A DNA stretch of 64,000 bases from Massilia sp. Root133 (GCF_001426525.1 NZ_LMEW01000003.1:151668-215667); one strand, 5' to 3'; shown: positions 16,530 through 26,923, counted from the stretch's first letter. The notes: generated by a model not told the origin, from the letters alone. Program-made: numbers and translations.

Positions 16530-17744
16530 GTGTTCGATCAAATGAAGCTTTCCGCCTGGACCTCAGGCATACGCAGTAAATTCAACCTGCCCCTGCGCGT
16601 GGAATTATGGAATGGCGCGCAGGTGGACTTGTCCCCTGAGCAGCCACGCGTGAAAATCCGCGTCCCGAACCCGGGCGGCCTGCGCTACCTCCTCGCGCCG
16701 TCGCTGGGCAACCTCGGGGAAGCCTATGTCGAAGGCGCGCTCGAGATCGAAGGACGCGCGGCCGACATGATCCAGGTGGGTTCCGCCCTCGCGGAAACGA
16801 CGGGCAAGCCGGCGCGCGCGAGCCGCGTCGCCAGCGCCGCCCTGCGCCTCGTCTCGCCGCACACGCGCGAGAAGGATGCCGAGGCAATCCGCTACCACTA
16901 CGACGTCTCCAACGAGTTCTACAGCCTGTTCCTCGACCCGGCCATGGTCTATTCCTGCGCCTATTTCGAGAACGGCGACGAGGACCTGGCCACCGCCCAG
17001 CAAAAGAAGATCGACCACATCCTCACCAAGATCGGCGTGCAGCCGGGCCAGACGCTGCTCGACATCGGCTGCGGCTGGGGCGCGCTCGTGATCCGCGCGG
17101 CCAGCAGGTTCGGGGCGCGCTGCGTCGGCGTCACGCTCTCCGAACGCCAGTACGAGCTGGCGCGCGAGCGCGTGGCGCAGGCCGGATTGCAGGACCGTGT
17201 CGAGATCCGCTTGCAGGACTACCGCGACGTCGCGGGCAGTTTTGACCGCATCACGAGCGTCGGCATGTTCGAGCACGTGGGCGTGGACAATTTACCGGAA
17301 TACTTCCGCCGCATCGGCAAGCTGCTGGCGCCGGGTGGCGTCGTGATGAACCACGGCATCACCACGACCGATGTCGAGCAGCGCAACAGCCCGCACGGCA
17401 GTGGCGAGTTCATCGACAAATACGTGTTCCCGCACGGCGAGCTGGCGCATCTGTCCACCGTCATCCGCACGATGCAGGAAGGCGGACTCGAAGTCCGCGA
17501 CGTGGAAAACCTGCGCCGCCACTATGCCCGCACGTGTGCGCTGTGGACCGAGAATTTCGAGAACAATGCCGACCGCATCCGGGCGACGTGCGATCCGAAG
17601 ACGTTCCGCATCTGGCACGTCTACCTGGCCGGCTGCGCGTACGGCTTCGCACACGACTGGATCAGCCTGTACCAGATCGTGTGCGGCAAGGCGGGCGAGG
17701 AACCGGACCTGATTCCGTGGTCGCGGCGGTACATGTATCGTTAG
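16530..17744 (+). CDS. cfa: Cyclopropane-fatty-acyl-phospholipid synthase
   Basis: 404 residues. The GTG at 16530 is preferred over an ATG four codons later because GGAGAA lies a few bases before it. The SAM-dependent methyltransferase core is clear: DIGCGWGALVIRAASRFGARCVGVTLS binds S-adenosylmethionine, with YHYDVSNEFYSLFLD and YSCAYFENGDEDL before it and SVGMFEHVG and NHGITTTD after. It adds a methylene group across double bonds of membrane phospholipid acyl chains, usually in stationary phase or under acid stress. It follows the pdxH fusion by 38 bases on the same strand. Confidence 0.94.
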   Translation: MFDQMKLSAWTSGIRSKFNLPLRVELWNGAQVDLSPEQPRVKIRVPNPGGLRYLLAPSLGNLGEAYVEGALEIEGRAADMIQVGSALAETTGKPARASRVASAALRLVSPHTREKDAEAIRYHYDVSNEFYSLFLDPAMVYSCAYFENGDEDLATAQQKKIDHILTKIGVQPGQTLLDIGCGWGALVIRAASRFGARCVGVTLSERQYELARERVAQAGLQDRVEIRLQDYRDVAGSFDRITSVGMFEHVGVDNLPEYFRRIGKLLAPGGVVMNHGITTTDVEQRNSPHGSGEFIDKYVFPHGELAHLSTVIRTMQEGGLEVRDVENLRRHYARTCALWTENFENNADRIRATCDPKTFRIWHVYLAGCAYGFAHDWISLYQIVCGKAGEEPDLIPWSRRYMYR

Positions 17745-17746
17745 CG

Positions 17747-18286
17747 CTATTTCACTCGGTCCGTGAACATCTTGCGGAACTTGGCCACCTTGGGCGCCAC
17801 CACGAACGCGCAATACCCCTGTAACGGGTGCTGCGCAAAATAATTCTGGTGGTAGTCCTCGGCCTTGTACCACGGCTCGGCCGGCAGCACATGCGTGACG
17901 ATAGTCGCATCCCACACGGCGGCCATCTCGGCCATCACCTTGCGCGCCGTGGCTTCCTGTTCCGGCGACGTGAAGAAGATCACCGAGCGGTATTGCGTGC
18001 CGACGTCGTTGCCCTGGCGGTTCAGCGTCGTGGGGTCGTGGATGGTGAAAAAGATTTCCAGGATGTCGCGATAACTGATCACGTTCGGATCGAATTCCAG
18101 GCGCACGACTTCCGCGTGGCCCGTCGTGCCCGCGCACACCTGCTCGTAGGTCGGCGCAGGGGCCTCGCCGCCCATATAGCCCGATTCCACGCGGAGAATA
18201 CCGCGCGCTTCCAGATAGACGGCTTCCAGGCACCAGAAACACCCGCCGCCCAGGATGGCCACTTCGGTTGCTGATTGCTGGCTCAT
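17747..18286 (-). CDS. msrA: Peptide methionine sulfoxide reductase A
   Basis: 179 residues with the catalytic GCFWCLEAVY motif (Cys16), RVESGYMGGEAP, YEQVCAGTTGHAEVV, LEIFFTIHDPTTLNRQGNDVGTQYRS and a C-terminal YHQNYFAQHP. It reduces the S-epimer of methionine sulfoxide in proteins and so repairs oxidative damage. The gene converges on cfa with two bases between stops, and diverges from the flavin reductase gene over about 106 bases. MsrB is not in the window. Confidence 0.96.
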   Translation of the reverse strand: MSQQSATEVAILGGGCFWCLEAVYLEARGILRVESGYMGGEAPAPTYEQVCAGTTGHAEVVRLEFDPNVISYRDILEIFFTIHDPTTLNRQGNDVGTQYRSVIFFTSPEQEATARKVMAEMAAVWDATIVTHVLPAEPWYKAEDYHQNYFAQHPLQGYCAFVVAPKVAKFRKMFTDRVK

Positions 18287-18392
18287 GCTGACTCCTCGAG
18301 GGATAAATAGTTGTCCATGGTTTCACTGTAAACGAAAGTGCGCGGTCGTGCAGGCTCGGGGAGGCTGCGGCCATTGATGGCATAATGCGCGC

Positions 18393-18893
18393 ATGAACAC
18401 CAGCTCACCTCGCGCCACCACGCGCGGTTTCGATTCCGCCCATTTTCGCCAGGCCCTGTCCCAATTCGCGACCGGCGTCACCGTCATCACGACCCGCCTG
18501 GGCGACGGCAAATTCCGCGGCCTGACCGCGTCCTCTTTCAATTCCGTATCGCTGGAGCCGCCGCTGGTGCTGTGGAGCCTGTCGAACGTCGCCAACAGCC
18601 TGCCCATCTTCACCGGCAATTCGCACTACGTCATCAACGTATTGTCCGCCGGCCAGGAAGAGCTGGCGCGCCGGTTCTCGCGACGCGGCCACGATCCGTT
18701 CGAAGGCGTCGAGTACGAATTGTCGCGCACCGGCCAGCCGATCCTGAAAGGCGTCTCCGCCTGGTTCGAATGCCACAACCGCAGCCGCTACCCGGAAGGC
18801 GACCACGTGATCTTCGTGGGCGAAGTGGAAGACTGCGCCGTGCACCCGCAGTCCGCCCTGCTGTTCCATGGCGGGCGCTTCGGCAGCACCTGA
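18393..18893 (+). CDS. Flavin reductase-like FMN-binding protein
   Basis: 166 residues of the split-barrel flavin reductase family: FRQALSQFATGVTVITTR, FRGLTASSFNSVSLEPPLVL (FMN phosphate loop), NSHYVINVLSAGQEELA and HVIFVGEVEDCAVH. Members pass reduced flavin from NAD(P)H to a partner monooxygenase. No partner monooxygenase is adjacent, so the substrate path is unknown. The C-terminus is regular (LLFHGGRFGST). It is followed after about 130 bases by glutaryl-CoA dehydrogenase in the same direction, with a TATAAT hexamer at 18956-18961 between them, suggesting separate transcription. Confidence 0.88.
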   Translation: MNTSSPRATTRGFDSAHFRQALSQFATGVTVITTRLGDGKFRGLTASSFNSVSLEPPLVLWSLSNVANSLPIFTGNSHYVINVLSAGQEELARRFSRRGHDPFEGVEYELSRTGQPILKGVSAWFECHNRSRYPEGDHVIFVGEVEDCAVHPQSALLFHGGRFGST

Positions 18894-19025
18894 TCCCTGT
18901 TTGAAAAATGAAAATGCCTGTCGCAGTTTGAAAAGATGCGGCGGGGCTGGGTTTCTATAATGGATCGACCCGGGCGGCCATCCATTCGCCCGCCACATTC
19001 TTACAAAGATTGAGACAGGAGCCCC

Positions 19026-20219
19026 ATGAGCCGTTCCGATACGCCCCGCAAAGCCCAGTTCCATTGGGATGACCCGTTGCTGCTGAACGAGCAGTTGCTC
19101 GACGAAGAACGCATGGTGCGCGACGCCGCCGCGGCCTATTGCCAGGACAAGCTGCTGCCGCGCGTCCTCGAAGCCTTCCGCCACGAAACCACCGACGCGT
19201 CCATCTTCCGCGAGATGGGAGAGCTCGGCCTGCTGGGCCCGACCATCCCCGAGCAATACGGCGGCCCCGGCCTGAACTACGTCAGCTACGGCCTGATCGC
19301 GCGCGAAGTCGAGCGCGTCGATTCCGGTTACCGCTCGATGATGAGCGTGCAGTCGTCGCTCGTGATGGTGCCCATCCATGAATTCGGCAATGAAGAGACG
19401 AAGCAGAAATACCTGCCGAAACTGGCCACCGGCGAATGGATCGGCTGCTTCGGCCTGACCGAACCGAACCACGGCTCCGACCCGGGCTCGATGGTCACGC
19501 GCGCGCGCAAGGTCGACGGCGGCTACTCACTGTCCGGCTCGAAAATGTGGATCACGAACTCGCCGATCGCCGACGTGTTCGTCGTCTGGGCGAAGGATGA
19601 CGAAGGCAAGATCCACGGCTTCGTGCTGGAAAAGGGCTGGAAAGGCCTGTCGGCGCCGGCCATCCATGGCAAGGTCGGCCTGCGCGCGTCGATCACGGGC
19701 GAGATCGTGATGGACGAAGTGTTCTGCCCCGAAGAAAATGCTTTCCCGGAAGTGCGCGGCCTGAAGGGTCCGTTCACGTGCCTGAATTCGGCCCGCTACG
19801 GCATCGCCTGGGGTGCGCTGGGCGCCGCGGAAGACTGCTGGCATCGTTCCCGCCAGTACGTGCTGGACCGTAAGCAGTTCGGCAAGCCGCTGGCCGCCAA
19901 CCAGCTGATCCAGAAAAAACTGGCGGACATGCAGACGGAAATCACGCTGGGCCTGCAGGGCGTCCTGCGCCTGGGCCGCATGAAGGACGAGGGCACGGCC
20001 GCGGTCGAGATCACGTCGATCATGAAACGCAATTCCTGCGGCAAGGCACTGGACATCGCACGCATGGCGCGCGACATGATGGGCGGTAATGGCATCAGCG
20101 ACGAGTTCGGCGTGGCGCGTCACCTCGTCAACCTGGAAGTCGTCAACACGTACGAAGGTACGCACGACATCCACGCGCTGATCCTGGGACGTGCGCAGAC
20201 CGGTATCGCGGCGTTCTGA
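19026..20219 (+). CDS. gcdH: Glutaryl-CoA dehydrogenase
   Basis: 397 residues of the acyl-CoA dehydrogenase family. The N-terminus [22 protein letters not shown], the flavin segments [16 protein letters not shown] and [17 protein letters not shown], and the C-terminus [18 protein letters not shown] are characteristic of GCDH; Glu377 in that segment is the expected catalytic base. The enzyme oxidatively decarboxylates glutaryl-CoA to crotonyl-CoA with electrons going to ETF, in lysine and tryptophan breakdown. It has AGGAG before its ATG. The gene stands alone, with a strong terminator downstream. Confidence 0.93.
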   Translation: MSRSDTPRKAQFHWDDPLLLNEQLLDEERMVRDAAAAYCQDKLLPRVLEAFRHETTDASIFREMGELGLLGPTIPEQYGGPGLNYVSYGLIAREVERVDSGYRSMMSVQSSLVMVPIHEFGNEETKQKYLPKLATGEWIGCFGLTEPNHGSDPGSMVTRARKVDGGYSLSGSKMWITNSPIADVFVVWAKDDEGKIHGFVLEKGWKGLSAPAIHGKVGLRASITGEIVMDEVFCPEENAFPEVRGLKGPFTCLNSARYGIAWGALGAAEDCWHRSRQYVLDRKQFGKPLAANQLIQKKLADMQTEITLGLQGVLRLGRMKDEGTAAVEITSIMKRNSCGKALDIARMARDMMGGNGISDEFGVARHLVNLEVVNTYEGTHDIHALILGRAQTGIAAF

Positions 20220-20234
20220 TCGCCCCGGTGCACG

Positions 20235-20266
20235 AAAAAAAACCCGCCGAACACGGCGGGTTTTTT
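20235..20266. terminator. Bidirectional terminator between gcdH and ompW
   Basis: Stem CCCGCCG / CGGCGGG with loop AACA, flanked by eight As on the left and six Ts on the right. It therefore works as an intrinsic terminator in both directions for the convergent gcdH and ompW genes. Confidence 0.93.
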
Positions 20267-20282
20267 ATTGCGCGAAACGCGA

Positions 20283-20960
20283 TCAGAACTTGTAGCCAAG
20301 GGTCAGCACAGTCGACTTCGGGTCCAGCTTCATGTGCTGGTTCTGCCCCGTCGAGAAGTGCACGTCGGTCCGCAGGCGGGTCTTCACGAGCGCGGCGTTG
20401 AGGAACCATTTCTCGTTGAAGTTCCAGACGGCACCGATCTGGCCCGAATAGGTCAATTTGTTGTCGATGCTAAACGTCGTCGGCGGACCGCCCGGGTCCG
20501 TTAGCGCGGTCATGCGGAACGAGCCGGTTTCCTTGTAAAAGTAGGCATAGGTCACGCCCAGGCCGACGTACGGACGGAACGCCGCGTTCGGCGAGAAGAA
20601 ACGGTATTGCGCGAACAACGTCGGCGGCAAGGCATGTGCCGTGCCCAGCTCGCCCGTACCGGCGATGGAACCCGCGCCGTAGATGCTGTGCTTGTATGGC
20701 TTCGCGATGGTGAATTCGGCGGTGATGTTGTCGGTGATCCCGTAGTTGATGATCGCCACCGGTTCCGTGTCCTTGCCGACGTCGCCCAGCGAATTCGGCA
20801 GGGCCGGAGCGGAAATCGCGCCGCTTTCCACCTTTGGTTCGATCTCGATGGCGCCCAGCGACACGGCCCACTTCCCCTTGGCCTGTGCCGCGGCGCTGCC
20901 CGCCACGGCCAGCGCGCCAGCAGCGACCAGCAGCTTCACGACATTGGAACTTACTTTCAT
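20283..20960 (-). CDS. ompW: OmpW-family outer membrane protein
   Basis: 225 residues with a signal peptide (LLVAAGALAVAGSAAAQA). The mature protein has alternating hydrophobic beta segments of an eight-stranded barrel, the family pattern TEPVAIINYGITDNITAEFTIA, LPPTLFAQYRFFSP, FRPYVGLGVTYAYFY, and a final TVLTLGYKF ending in Phe as required by the BAM machinery. OmpW proteins form narrow hydrophobic channels in the outer membrane and are often tied to stress or hydrophobic substrates. The upstream region has an AGGAGATAAC ribosome site. The next minus-strand gene upstream of it encodes a GDSL esterase on the other side. Confidence 0.9.
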   Translation of the reverse strand: MKVSSNVVKLLVAAGALAVAGSAAAQAKGKWAVSLGAIEIEPKVESGAISAPALPNSLGDVGKDTEPVAIINYGITDNITAEFTIAKPYKHSIYGAGSIAGTGELGTAHALPPTLFAQYRFFSPNAAFRPYVGLGVTYAYFYKETGSFRMTALTDPGGPPTTFSIDNKLTYSGQIGAVWNFNEKWFLNAALVKTRLRTDVHFSTGQNQHMKLDPKSTVLTLGYKF

Positions 20961-21016
20961 GTTATCTCCTGATTCTTATTGATGGCCCGTCCGCGGGGAC
21001 GAGCCTGTCGTGATGA

Positions 21017-22387
21017 TTACAGCCAGCCTTTGACTTCCATCTTCTCGAGAACATAGCGCGCGAGCAGCCAGTTCACGAACGGCGTCGGATGGACTTCGTC
21101 GGCGAACATGTAGTGGCTGACGTCGCCTGCGATCACGTTCTTCGCGTTGCAGACGAGGGACGTGGTACCCAGCGCGTTCGGGCCGCAGGCCGGGGTCGAC
21201 GTATTGGTGAGGCCATACGGTGCCGGATTGATCACTTCGTCGTGGCTGACGCTCCACACGTCGACGTACAGGACTTTCGGCTCGTCCGCGACACCGGCTT
21301 GCAATTGCGCATTGAAGGCGTCGACGGCTTTCACGATCAGGGCCTGGACGGCCGCGGACTGCGACTTGCCCGACGGCGTCGATGCCACATCCGGCAGGTT
21401 GTTCACGACCACATAATTCGCGCCCTTGGCGACGATCTGCGTCTTGACCAGCGCGGCCAGCTCGGCGCCGGCCGTCGCCATGGCGGTGACGACACCCGCG
21501 GCATTCGCGGTCAGGTAGTCGGCGCCTGCTTTCTGGCCGGCGGCCGTGGCGTCCGCCTGGGCCTTGGCGACCATCGGGCCGTACACGGTCGCCTGCGCGG
21601 CGGCAGTGTTCCCGGCCATGACGGCGGCGGTGACGGCGGCTTGCACGATCGAGGCGTCGGTGTGGCCGGCGCGCGCCGCTTCCGTCTGGATCGCGAGGCC
21701 GATGGCCTGGGCCGCGGTGGCCGGGTTCGTCGCACCGGCGGCCAGTTGCGTCGTCAGCGACACGGCGAAGGCCTGGGAACCGGCGGCAGTGCCGGCGGCG
21801 GTGGCGCTCGACGACAGCTGGCCCAGCAGGAACAGGATGTCGTTACCGCCGGCCATCACGGTCACGAGTTCGGTACCGCTGAATTTGCCCCCGGTCTTGG
21901 CCAGGTGGTTCGCGATCTGCGTCACCACGGGCACGGTGGTCAGGCCCAGCGTCGGGTTCACGACCTTGTTGTTCGGGCCGATCGGATTCGTCACGCGCGA
22001 GCCGCCTTGCGCGTAATTGAGGCAGTTGGTGTTGAAGGAGACAGGGACGGCGAAGCCCTTGGTCGCGTCGCCCTGCAGGCCGGTCTGGGCCGGGCACGGT
22101 GCTGGCAGGCTCATTTGGGCCGCGACGAGTTCGGTCCAGTTCTTGCCGGTCAGTTCCTTGTTGATCGACGTGTTGTCGCCGTTGATCGTGAACTTGCCGC
22201 CGCCCAGCGCCTTGACGGTACCGACGGCATACGAGCCGACGTCGGACAGGCTGTCGCCGAACGATACCTGTGCGCTGAACTTGGTAACCGGGGTCTGGTC
22301 GCCGCCGCGAGGGCTGGTGCTGCTGCCGCCGCAAGCCGACAGGACGGCAGCGGTCAACAGCGCGAGCGCGAATGAGGTCTTACGCAT
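21017..22387 (-). CDS. SGNH/GDSL-family esterase, lipoprotein
   Basis: 456 residues. The ATG at 22387 is preferred over an in-frame start 11 codons upstream because AGGAGA precedes it and it opens a lipoprotein signal (LLTAAVLSAC, lipid-modified Cys19). Block I is VSFGDSLSDVGSY with Ser46 as nucleophile, MAGGNDILFLLGQLS is the GGND block, and FADEVHPTPF gives the catalytic Asp and His. An unusually Ala-rich segment of about 120 residues lies between the GND block and VNNLPDV. The enzyme should hydrolyse esters at the cell surface. Substrate unknown. Confidence 0.9.
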   Translation of the reverse strand: MRKTSFALALLTAAVLSACGGSSTSPRGGDQTPVTKFSAQVSFGDSLSDVGSYAVGTVKALGGGKFTINGDNTSINKELTGKNWTELVAAQMSLPAPCPAQTGLQGDATKGFAVPVSFNTNCLNYAQGGSRVTNPIGPNNKVVNPTLGLTTVPVVTQIANHLAKTGGKFSGTELVTVMAGGNDILFLLGQLSSSATAAGTAAGSQAFAVSLTTQLAAGATNPATAAQAIGLAIQTEAARAGHTDASIVQAAVTAAVMAGNTAAAQATVYGPMVAKAQADATAAGQKAGADYLTANAAGVVTAMATAGAELAALVKTQIVAKGANYVVVNNLPDVASTPSGKSQSAAVQALIVKAVDAFNAQLQAGVADEPKVLYVDVWSVSHDEVINPAPYGLTNTSTPACGPNALGTTSLVCNAKNVIAGDVSHYMFADEVHPTPFVNWLLARYVLEKMEVKGWL

Positions 22388-22583
22388 TGTGTCTCCTAAA
22401 GAAATTTTTCTCTTATGCAACGAACGGCCGTGCTATTCGTGTGCCAACTAATATGCCAGTGTTCGGCATCGTTGTATAGCGAAAAGCTTTGTCGTGCACC
22501 GGCAACAACACCCTGTTGCGACGGCTGGGAGACGAGGCCGGCAGCGCGGCCGATTATAGCAACGCCGCCGGCGAATTCATGTC

Positions 22584-24095
22584 TTAATGTGACAATGTTG
22601 TTTGAAAATAATCGCGTGTCGCCGCCATGCAGAACGGCGCCACGAGACCGGCGTGATAGGCCGACGCGACGGCGCCATCGCCTGACGACGCGCGCAGGAT
22701 CGTCCTGGCCGCCACGAAGCCTGCCTTGGCCGAGCGGTACGGGTCGTTCAGGCTCGGCGTGTCGTCGATGTCGAGCAGCGTGATCCTGCTGCCGCGCGCG
22801 CTGAAATAGCTCGCGGCCGACGTCGCGTTGAAGAACGGGACGACAGGGTCGTCATGGCCGCCGCACAGCATCGTGGGTGCGTTCGGCATATAGCTGCGCA
22901 GGTCATTGCGCACGAGCCATTTGCGCAGGTTGTGGGCTGGAGAACAGGCCAGCGGCGACGTCGCGCTCTGGTCGCACGGGTGCGCGGCGAGATCGGCCAG
23001 GTAGCCGCTGCGGTAGGTCGTGCGGATCAGGTTGTTGGCGCCGAAATACGCCGTGTAGCCGGGCGTCTGCGGCTGCGAATCCGCGGCGAACAGGGCTGAT
23101 GCCGGCAGCTTGCCCTGGTCGACGAGGTCACCGCTGCCGAGGCTGCCCGGCACCAGGTCGGCGATCGATGCGGCGTACTGCGTCTCGTAGACATCCGATG
23201 GGGTCGCGTACAGCGCGGCACTCGCATGCTGGCCCGCGTTGATGATCATCGGCACGATCACGGTGGCACCACTACGCGGTGCGCCGCCGAACAGGTCATC
23301 GCCGAAGCGGGCGATGGCATACGGGCCCGACATGCCGGACGCCGCCGTCAGCGTGAACTCGTTCGTGCCCATGTCTTGCATGGCGCGCTGCGTGGCCAGC
23401 GCGACATAGCCGCCTTGGGAATAGCCGGTGACCATCAACTTGCCGGAATCCTTGGCGCCGATGGCCCCGAACGACGTGCGTGCGGCGCGCAGCGCGTCGA
23501 TCATGTCGGCGGCCTGCGCGACGCGGTCCAGGTACGGGTGGTAGCCCAGCGACGAGCCGCTGTAGCCCGTGTAGTTCGGCGCCACGACGATGAAGCCCTG
23601 GGCCGCGAACACGGCCGCCGCGAGGCGCGCTTCCGTGTTGTTGGCGATGTCGGCCATGTCGTAGGATTTCTGCAACGAGGTGCCGTGCGCATACAGCACG
23701 ACGGGCCGCGAGTTGCTGCACGACGCGCCGCCGCCGGTGGGTACGAAGACGGCGGCGCTGCCGTCCGTCGCTTCGCCGGCGCCGCCGATGGTGTTGTAGT
23801 GGACCTTGTACACGGAGACCGAGCACTGCGGCTGTCCCGCAACGGCCAAGGTGCCCTGCTGGGCCGATTCGAGGAAGCCGGCCAGCACGGTCGGAGTCAA
23901 TGTGGTGAGACTTGCACCGCCGACGCTGACGGCCACGGAGGCGGCCTGCCCCACGATGCTGCCGCGCGTCGCGACGGGCAGCGGTTCAGGATTCGCGACG
24001 CCGGTCGGCGTGCCGCCGGCGGTGGTGCCGCCGCTGCAAGCGGCAAGCAAATAGCCCAGCCCGAGGCTGCAGGCCAGGGTTAAGAGGGAACGCAT
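22584..24095 (-). CDS. Secreted alpha/beta-hydrolase (lipase-like), probable lipoprotein
   Basis: 503 residues from the ATG at 24095 (AAGGA upstream; an in-frame GTG six codons before lacks one). The signal ends in LLAACSGG, a lipobox. The nucleophile elbow is VTGYSQGGYVAL (GxSxG), the oxyanion region is RPVVLYAHGTSLQ, and CGGHDDPVVPFFNA supplies the likely Asp. The sequence resembles secretory lipases of the LIP family. It follows the GDSL enzyme on the same strand with a gap of about 200 bases, so two exported lipolytic enzymes are side by side. Confidence 0.86.
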   Translation of the reverse strand: MRSLLTLACSLGLGYLLAACSGGTTAGGTPTGVANPEPLPVATRGSIVGQAASVAVSVGGASLTTLTPTVLAGFLESAQQGTLAVAGQPQCSVSVYKVHYNTIGGAGEATDGSAAVFVPTGGGASCSNSRPVVLYAHGTSLQKSYDMADIANNTEARLAAAVFAAQGFIVVAPNYTGYSGSSLGYHPYLDRVAQAADMIDALRAARTSFGAIGAKDSGKLMVTGYSQGGYVALATQRAMQDMGTNEFTLTAASGMSGPYAIARFGDDLFGGAPRSGATVIVPMIINAGQHASAALYATPSDVYETQYAASIADLVPGSLGSGDLVDQGKLPASALFAADSQPQTPGYTAYFGANNLIRTTYRSGYLADLAAHPCDQSATSPLACSPAHNLRKWLVRNDLRSYMPNAPTMLCGGHDDPVVPFFNATSAASYFSARGSRITLLDIDDTPSLNDPYRSAKAGFVAARTILRASSGDGAVASAYHAGLVAPFCMAATRDYFQTTLSH

Positions 24096-24123
24096 GGGTG
24101 TCCTTCGACTCACTGATCAAGAC

Positions 24124-24149
24124 AAAAGGCCCGCGCAGAAAGGCGGGCC
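24124..24149 (-). terminator. Rho-independent terminator of the pur-Sua5 operon
   Basis: Stem GGCCCGC / GCGGGCC with an eight-base loop, followed on the minus strand by TTTT. It lies 55 bases past the Sua5-type gene and before the hydrolase gene that follows on the same strand. Confidence 0.78.
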
Positions 24150-24204
24150 GGGATTGCCGAGTAGCATGCACCGGACTAGCGTTTTTGGGAAGATTCCCGA
24201 CTGA

Positions 24205-25230
24205 TTACAGCGCGGTAGTGTTGTTTATCAACCCGTGCACGATGCCGGTCGAACCATGCGCGGCGCGGCGCAGGCGGTCGTTGACGCCCAGCCAGGGCCC
24301 ATCCTGCGGCGGCGCCTCGACGAGGATGACGTCGGCACCCGCGCCATCCATCGCGCGCAGCGCCGCGTACAGCGCATGCGCAAAGCCCTCCGGCGAGGCG
24401 GGCAGGCGGACGGCCGCGTGCGTGGCGGCCAAATCCGAATAATGGATCAGCGCAACCTTGCGTCCCGCCTCTTGCAACCTGGACAAGGTGTCGGCCAAGG
24501 TCGCCGTGTCCTGCATCGCGACCGGCGTGTGCGGCGCGTAATGCGATTCCAGCGTGCCCGAGGCGCGGGGTGCCGCGGCATCCGGACGGGCCGGCACCTG
24601 GTCGATCACGGCCGCGATGGCATCCGCCGAGATATGGCCCGGACGCAGCAGCACGGGGCCGTGCGTCGCCAGGCGCGACAGGTCGACGATCGTCGATTCG
24701 ATGCCGACCTCGCTCTGGCCGCCATCCAGCACGAAGGCGATGCGGCCGTGTTCTCCGATGTCGTCGCCGAACTCGTCGCGCACATGCTGCGCGGTCGTCG
24801 GGCTGACGGCGCCGAATTTATTCGCGGATGGCGCCGCGATGCCGCCCTTCCCGCCCTTGAATGCCTGCAGCAGTTCGATCGCCACCGGATGCGACGGGCA
24901 GCGGATGCCGACCGTGTCCTGCCCGCCCGAGACGGCGTCCGGAATGTGCGGCGCACGTTTCAGGATCATCGTTAGCGGACCGGGCCAGAAGGCATCGGCC
25001 AGCTGGCGTGCTTCCGACGGGATGTCGGCCGCCCAGTAGTCGAGATCGACGCCAGGAGCCACATGCACGATCACGGGGTGATCCTGCGGGCGGCCCTTGG
25101 CGGCATAGATCGCGGCAACCGCGGCCGGGTTCTCCGCGTCGGCGCCGAGGCCGTACACGGTCTCGGTCGGCAGCGCGACGAGGCGGCCGGCCTCGAGCGC
25201 GAGCGCGGCGGTTTTGATCACATCGGTCAC
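24205..25230 (-). CDS. L-threonylcarbamoyladenylate synthase, Sua5 type
   Basis: 341 residues from the GTG at 25230, whose bases overlap the purK stop (GTGA); the longer open frame runs into purK and is not used. The YrdC domain is clear: [83 protein letters not shown]5 C-terminal domain follows ([44 protein letters not shown]). It makes threonylcarbamoyl-AMP from threonine, bicarbonate and ATP for the tRNA t6A modification. It is last in the purC-purE-purK operon, a common arrangement in this group. Confidence 0.93.
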   Translation of the reverse strand: MTDVIKTAALALEAGRLVALPTETVYGLGADAENPAAVAAIYAAKGRPQDHPVIVHVAPGVDLDYWAADIPSEARQLADAFWPGPLTMILKRAPHIPDAVSGGQDTVGIRCPSHPVAIELLQAFKGGKGGIAAPSANKFGAVSPTTAQHVRDEFGDDIGEHGRIAFVLDGGQSEVGIESTIVDLSRLATHGPVLLRPGHISADAIAAVIDQVPARPDAAAPRASGTLESHYAPHTPVAMQDTATLADTLSRLQEAGRKVALIHYSDLAATHAAVRLPASPEGFAHALYAALRAMDGAGADVILVEAPPQDGPWLGVNDRLRRAAHGSTGIVHGLINNTTAL

Positions 25231-26417
25231 AGCGCGATCCCGAGGATGGTGCAGGCCTGCGCAAAGTTTGCTTGCGCCTCTTGCAGCGTCGGCGCGACGA
25301 ACGTCACGTGCCCCATCTTGCGGCCGCGGCGCGGGTCGGTCTTGCCGTACAGGTGCAGGTTGGCGCCGGGCAGCGCCAGCACGGCATCCCATGCCGGTTC
25401 ACGGACGGTCTCACCATCGAACCACACGTCGCCGAGGATATTCAGCATCACGGCCGGCGAATGCTGGCGCACGTCGCCCAGCGGCAGTTTCGCCATCGCA
25501 CGGACTTGCTGCGCGAACTGGCTCGTGATGCACGCGTCGATCGTGTAGTGGCCGCTGTTGTGCGGCCGCGGCGCCATCTCGTTGACGACCAGCGAACCGT
25601 CCGCCAGCACGAAGAATTCGATGCACAGCACGCCGACATAACCGAGCTCGGCCACGATGGCACGGGCCGCATCCTGCGCCTTGCGCGCGCATTCGGCGGA
25701 CACGTTCGGGCCCGGCACGGTCGTCGTGAACAGGATGCCGTCGCGGTGCACGTTTTCCGCGATCGGGTAGACGACCGACTGGCCATCCGCCCCACGCGCC
25801 GTCAGCACGGACACCTCGTACGCGAGCGGCAGCATCTTTTCCAGCAGACAGGTCACGCGGTCCATGGATTCGAACGCGGCGCGGACGTCCTCGCGCGTGC
25901 GCACGCGCACCTGGCCCTTGCCGTCGTAGCCCATGCGCACCGTTTTCAGGATGCCGGGCAGCAGGTCGTCGGCGATGGCGTCGATGTCGGCATCGCTCGC
26001 GATCACCTTGTGCGGCGCCGGCATCACGCCGGATTTACTTGCGCAGGCGACGAAGAAGGATTTTTCCGCGATGCGGTCCTGGGCGACGGACACGCCGTGC
26101 GCGTTCGGCGCCACGAACACCTGCTGCGCGAGGCGCGACAGGCTGGCGGCCGGGACGTTTTCGAATTCGGTCGTGACGGCCACGCATTGCGCGGCCAGCG
26201 CATCCAGGCCGGCCGCATCTTCGTAGCCGGCCTCGACGAGGCGCTCGGCGACCTGGCCGGCCGGGCAGTCATCCGACGGCTCCAGCACGGCCACGCGGTA
26301 GCCCATCGCCTGTGCGGCGTGGGCAAACATGCGGCCCAGCTGGCCGCCGCCCATCACGCCCAGCCACGCAGGTTCCGCGGCTTCCGGCAAATAGGCTAGT
26401 GACTTCGTATCACTCAT
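25227..26417 (-). CDS. purK: N5-carboxyaminoimidazole ribonucleotide synthase
   Basis: 396 residues with an ATP-grasp fold: [20 protein letters not shown] at the N-terminus, [18 protein letters not shown] for ATP binding, [15 protein letters not shown], and [26 protein letters not shown] at the metal site. It carboxylates AIR with bicarbonate and ATP to N5-CAIR in purine synthesis. The start codon overlaps the purE stop by one base (TGATG), so the two are translationally coupled and the product passes to PurE. Confidence 0.96.
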   Translation of the reverse strand: MSDTKSLAYLPEAAEPAWLGVMGGGQLGRMFAHAAQAMGYRVAVLEPSDDCPAGQVAERLVEAGYEDAAGLDALAAQCVAVTTEFENVPAASLSRLAQQVFVAPNAHGVSVAQDRIAEKSFFVACASKSGVMPAPHKVIASDADIDAIADDLLPGILKTVRMGYDGKGQVRVRTREDVRAAFESMDRVTCLLEKMLPLAYEVSVLTARGADGQSVVYPIAENVHRDGILFTTTVPGPNVSAECARKAQDAARAIVAELGYVGVLCIEFFVLADGSLVVNEMAPRPHNSGHYTIDACITSQFAQQVRAMAKLPLGDVRQHSPAVMLNILGDVWFDGETVREPAWDAVLALPGANLHLYGKTDPRRGRKMGHVTFVAPTLQEAQANFAQACTILGIAL

Positions 26418-26923
26418 CAGTCGTTCACAGGCAGGGTCATGGCCTTGGCGGCGGCGGTCTGTTGCTGGCGGAATTGTTCAAGCTGGCCCGCCAGGGCGTC
26501 GTCGGTGGTGGCGATGATGGCGATCGCGGTCAGCGCGGCATTCGCGGCGCCGGCTTCGCCGATGGCGAACGTCGACACGGGCACGCCCTTCGGCATCTGC
26601 ACGATCGACAGCAGCGAGTCTTCGCCGCGCAGGTATTTCGACGGGACGGGCACGCCCAGCACGGGCACGACCGTCTTCGCGGCGACCATGCCCGGCAGGT
26701 GCGCGGCACCGCCGGCACCGGCGATGATGGCACGCAGGCCGCGGCGACGGGCGGATTCCGCGTACGCGAACATCTCGTCCGGCATGCGGTGCGCCGAGAT
26801 CACCTGCGCCTCGAACGGCACGCCGAACTGCTTCAGCATGGCGCAGGCGTGCTGCATCACGTCCCAGTCGGAGCTGGAGCCCATGATCACGCCGACCAGC
26901 GGCTTATTCTGCTGATCCGCCAT
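26417..26923 (-). CDS. purE: N5-carboxyaminoimidazole ribonucleotide mutase
   Basis: 168 residues of the class I PurE family: [42 protein letters not shown] and [27 protein letters not shown]. It rearranges N5-CAIR to CAIR, working with PurK. It starts one base after the purC stop and overlaps purK. The order purC-purE-purK-Sua5 with almost no gaps indicates one transcript. Confidence 0.96.
   Translation of the reverse strand: MADQQNKPLVGVIMGSSSDWDVMQHACAMLKQFGVPFEAQVISAHRMPDEMFAYAESARRRGLRAIIAGAGGAAHLPGMVAAKTVVPVLGVPVPSKYLRGEDSLLSIVQMPKGVPVSTFAIGEAGAANAALTAIAIIATTDDALAGQLEQFRQQQTAAAKAMTLPVND

Noticed and set aside
25231..25392. N-terminal extension of the Sua5-type gene
   Set aside because: It runs out of frame into purK; the GTG overlapping the purK stop starts a standard YrdC domain.
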